From: RYN-230 sp963760405
Lineage (GTDB): Bacteria; Actinomycetota; Actinomycetes; Streptosporangiales; Streptosporangiaceae
DNA length: 64,000 nt
Direction of reading: 5' to 3'
NCBI GenBank assembly: GCA_963760405.1
Contig: CAVXCV010000006.1
Span: 1 to 64,000, forward strand
How positions within the stretch are numbered: the first letter of the stretch is position 1; each line of letters opens with the position of its first letter. Positions 62,632 to 64,000 of the stretch are shown here, piece by piece. The notes below the pieces were generated by a model. The model ran no database searches and was not told the DNA's origin. It was given only the letters and a program-made list of their open reading frames with translations. Made by a program: the position numbers and the translations under genes.

Positions 62632-64000
62632 CCAGGGCCAGGCCGGCCAGCACCGCTCCGGCCAGCATGGCCGCCCGGTCACCGCCGACGCTGGCCGCGC
62701 GGCCGCCATGTCCTACGGTCAGCGCGATGGCGGGCAGCAGCGCCGCGCCGATGCCGGCCCCGATCTGGCGGCTGGTGTTGATGGCTCCCCCGACGAACCC
62801 CTGGTCGTCGTCGGCCACGCCATGGCTGCCGGCCACCATCACGCCGAACGCGGTGCCAGCGGTGCCGAAGCCGACAAAGGTCACCGCGCCGAGCAGCGGG
62901 CTGTACCCGCCCGCCGCGGGCAGGTGGGTGAGCACCAGGAAGCCGATCATGGCAGCTGCGCTGGTGAGCACGAGCAGCCAGCGCAGGCCCAGCCGGGCCG
63001 CCAGCCGGGCCCCGACCGTCCCGGTCGCGAACCCGACGATGCCCTGCGGGGCGATGGCCAGGCCGGTCATCAGCGGCGAGTCGTGCAGGACCTGCTGGAA
63101 GTACAGGGACAGGACGAGCATCTCGCCGCCGTTCCAGATGCCGAGCAGCAGGATGAGCACGCTGCTGCGGCGCAGCGACGGCAGCCGCAGCAGTTCGCCG
63201 CGCACCAGCGGATCCGGGTGCCAGCGTTCGACCAGGGCGAACCCGGCCAGGGACAGCGCGGCCAGCGCGGCGGCGCCGAGCACGGCTGGCGAGGTCCAGC
63301 CCGCCGCACCGCCCTGGGACACGGCGAACACGACTGCCGCTATCCCCAGCGTGATGAGCAGCGCGCCGCCAATGTCCAGCCGCCGCCGGGCCCGGTCTTC
63401 CGCCGCCCGGCCCAGCAGCCGCGGCGTGAGCAGCACGGCGGCCAGCCCGACCGGCACATTGACCAGGAACACCGCCCGCCAGCTGGTGAACTGGACGAGG
63501 ACACCGCCTAGCACCTGGCCAGCCACGAAACCGACCGACGCGGTCGCGCCGTACAGGCCGAGCGCGCGGTTGCGTTGCGGACCTTCGGGGAAGCCGGTCG
63601 TGATCAGCGAGAGGGCGGCGGGAGCGACCAGCGCCGCACCTGCGCCCTGGACCGCCCGCGCGGCCACCAGCAGCACCGGGTCCTGGGCCAGGCCGCCCGC
63701 CAGCGAGGCGAGGGAGAAGGCGATGAGCCCGGACACGAACATCCGGCGGCGCCCGAACAGGTCGGCGGCGCGGCCGCCGAGGATCAGCAGCCCGCCGAAC
63801 GTGATCGCGTACCCGGTGACCACCCACTGGGCCGCCGCGGCCGGGAAGCCGAGCTCGCGCTGGATCGAGGCCAGTGCCACGTTCACGATGCTGAAGTCCA
63901 GCACCACCATGAACGACGCGGTCAGGATCAGCAGCAGCGCGGCGTGACTGTACCGGACAGGCGTGGTGCGGGCGGGCGTCGCGGGCCGGGCGCCGCGGGG
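62582..64000 (-). CDS. MFS drug/H+ antiporter (DHA2), 5' end beyond the right edge
   Basis: The frame is open to the window edge: HAALLLILTASFMVVLDFSI (in part) is helix 1, so the start lies outside. 472 or more codons in view. Motif D1-like VVLDFSIVNVALASIQREL, motif A GGRAADLFGRRRMFVSGLIA, motif C-like GATASVGFVAGQVLGGVLVQ. Fourteen helices fit. The stop (62582-62584) lies inside the convergent pump gene, giving a 50-base tail-to-tail overlap. Substrate unknown. It is related in family to the preceding pump but not a tandem copy. Confidence 0.88.
   Translation of the reverse strand, partial: PRGARPATPARTTPVRYSHAALLLILTASFMVVLDFSIVNVALASIQRELGFPAAAAQWVVTGYAITFGGLLILGGRAADLFGRRRMFVSGLIAFSLASLAGGLAQDPVLLVAARAVQGAGAALVAPAALSLITTGFPEGPQRNRALGLYGATASVGFVAGQVLGGVLVQFTSWRAVFLVNVPVGLAAVLLTPRLLGRAAEDRARRRLDIGGALLITLGIAAVVFAVSQGGAAGWTSPAVLGAAALAALSLAGFALVERWHPDPLVRGELLRLPSLRRSSVLILLLGIWNGGEMLVLSLYFQQVLHDSPLMTGLAIAPQGIVGFATGTVGARLAARLGLRWLLVLTSAAAMIGFLVLTHLPAAGGYSPLLGAVTFVGFGTAGTAFGVMVAGSHGVADDDQGFVGGAINTSRQIGAGIGAALLPAIALTVGHGGRAASVGGDRAAMLAGAVLAGLALVIALSRRSNRPAGTGG

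Overview
The window is a composite of two genomes. Bases 1 to about 4,570 look alphaproteobacterial (moderate GC, Rhizobiales-like proteins). They hold a membrane-fusion protein, an RND efflux permease and the 3' part of a fatty-acid hydroxylase/sterol desaturase gene, and the first two are full of apparent frameshifts. From about 4,573 to the right edge the sequence is very GC-rich and actinobacterial: GTG starts, coproporphyrin-type haem genes, DUF3000-rnd, mutT1-ppk, mycothiol-type enzymes, DUF397/Scr1 genes and an NDMA-dependent alcohol dehydrogenase. I infer a Streptosporangiales/Treboniaceae-like actinomycete. The two parts meet inside two genes read in opposite directions, so the join is most simply an assembly chimera rather than a transfer event.

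Layout of the actinobacterial part. 4.6-7.2 kb is a polyhydroxyalkanoate module: PHA synthase (5' end lost at the join), phasin and an XRE regulator. The phasin promoter and the regulator promoter carry related 18-bp palindromes. 7.3-16.9 kb has a beta-propeller glycosidase-like protein, a sulfotransferase, two maleylpyruvate-isomerase-type thiol enzymes, an acyl-CoA ligase, a winged-helix regulator, a low-complexity membrane protein, a D-amino-acid oxidase and an F420-type oxidoreductase. 17-19.6 kb is a lower-GC island with an Scr1-type regulator, two small two-helix membrane proteins and a DUF397 protein. 19.6-25.9 kb has a large LuxR ATPase regulator, a ValRS gene broken by two apparent frameshifts, and a DUF1349 protein. 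26-31.1 kb holds hemQ, hemG and hemE, separated by a small frameshifted gene and a DUF4349 lipoprotein-like gene. 31.3-34.7 kb has a zinc-ribbon peptide, DUF3000, RNase D, a VOC protein and an alkylguanine methyltransferase, followed by a 14-bp tandem repeat. 34.8-41.5 kb has mutT1-ppk, fprA and dxs.

41.6-53.7 kb is a sugar-utilisation region: xylA-xylB; a divergent operon of a Gfo/Idh/MocA oxidoreductase, a DUF993 aldolase-like protein and a TIM-barrel isomerase; a LacI regulator; a polytopic membrane protein; a decayed FtsX permease; and a second Gfo/Idh/MocA gene coupled to DUF6807. An AGTTTCGG element lies before xylB and the first Gfo gene, before lacI, and before the second Gfo gene, which suggests one LacI-type regulon. 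53.8-64 kb has an MFS transporter coupled to aconitase (with paired dyads upstream), a nicotinoprotein-type alcohol dehydrogenase, a cupin, an HTH regulator divergent from a DHA2 MFS pump with paired TGGTACC sites, and a second MFS pump that runs off the right edge.

No rRNA, tRNA, CRISPR array or intact insertion sequence was recognised. The best candidates for something undescribed are the Scr1/two-TM/DUF397 island, the phasin-regulator operator pair and the AGTTTCGG sugar regulon.
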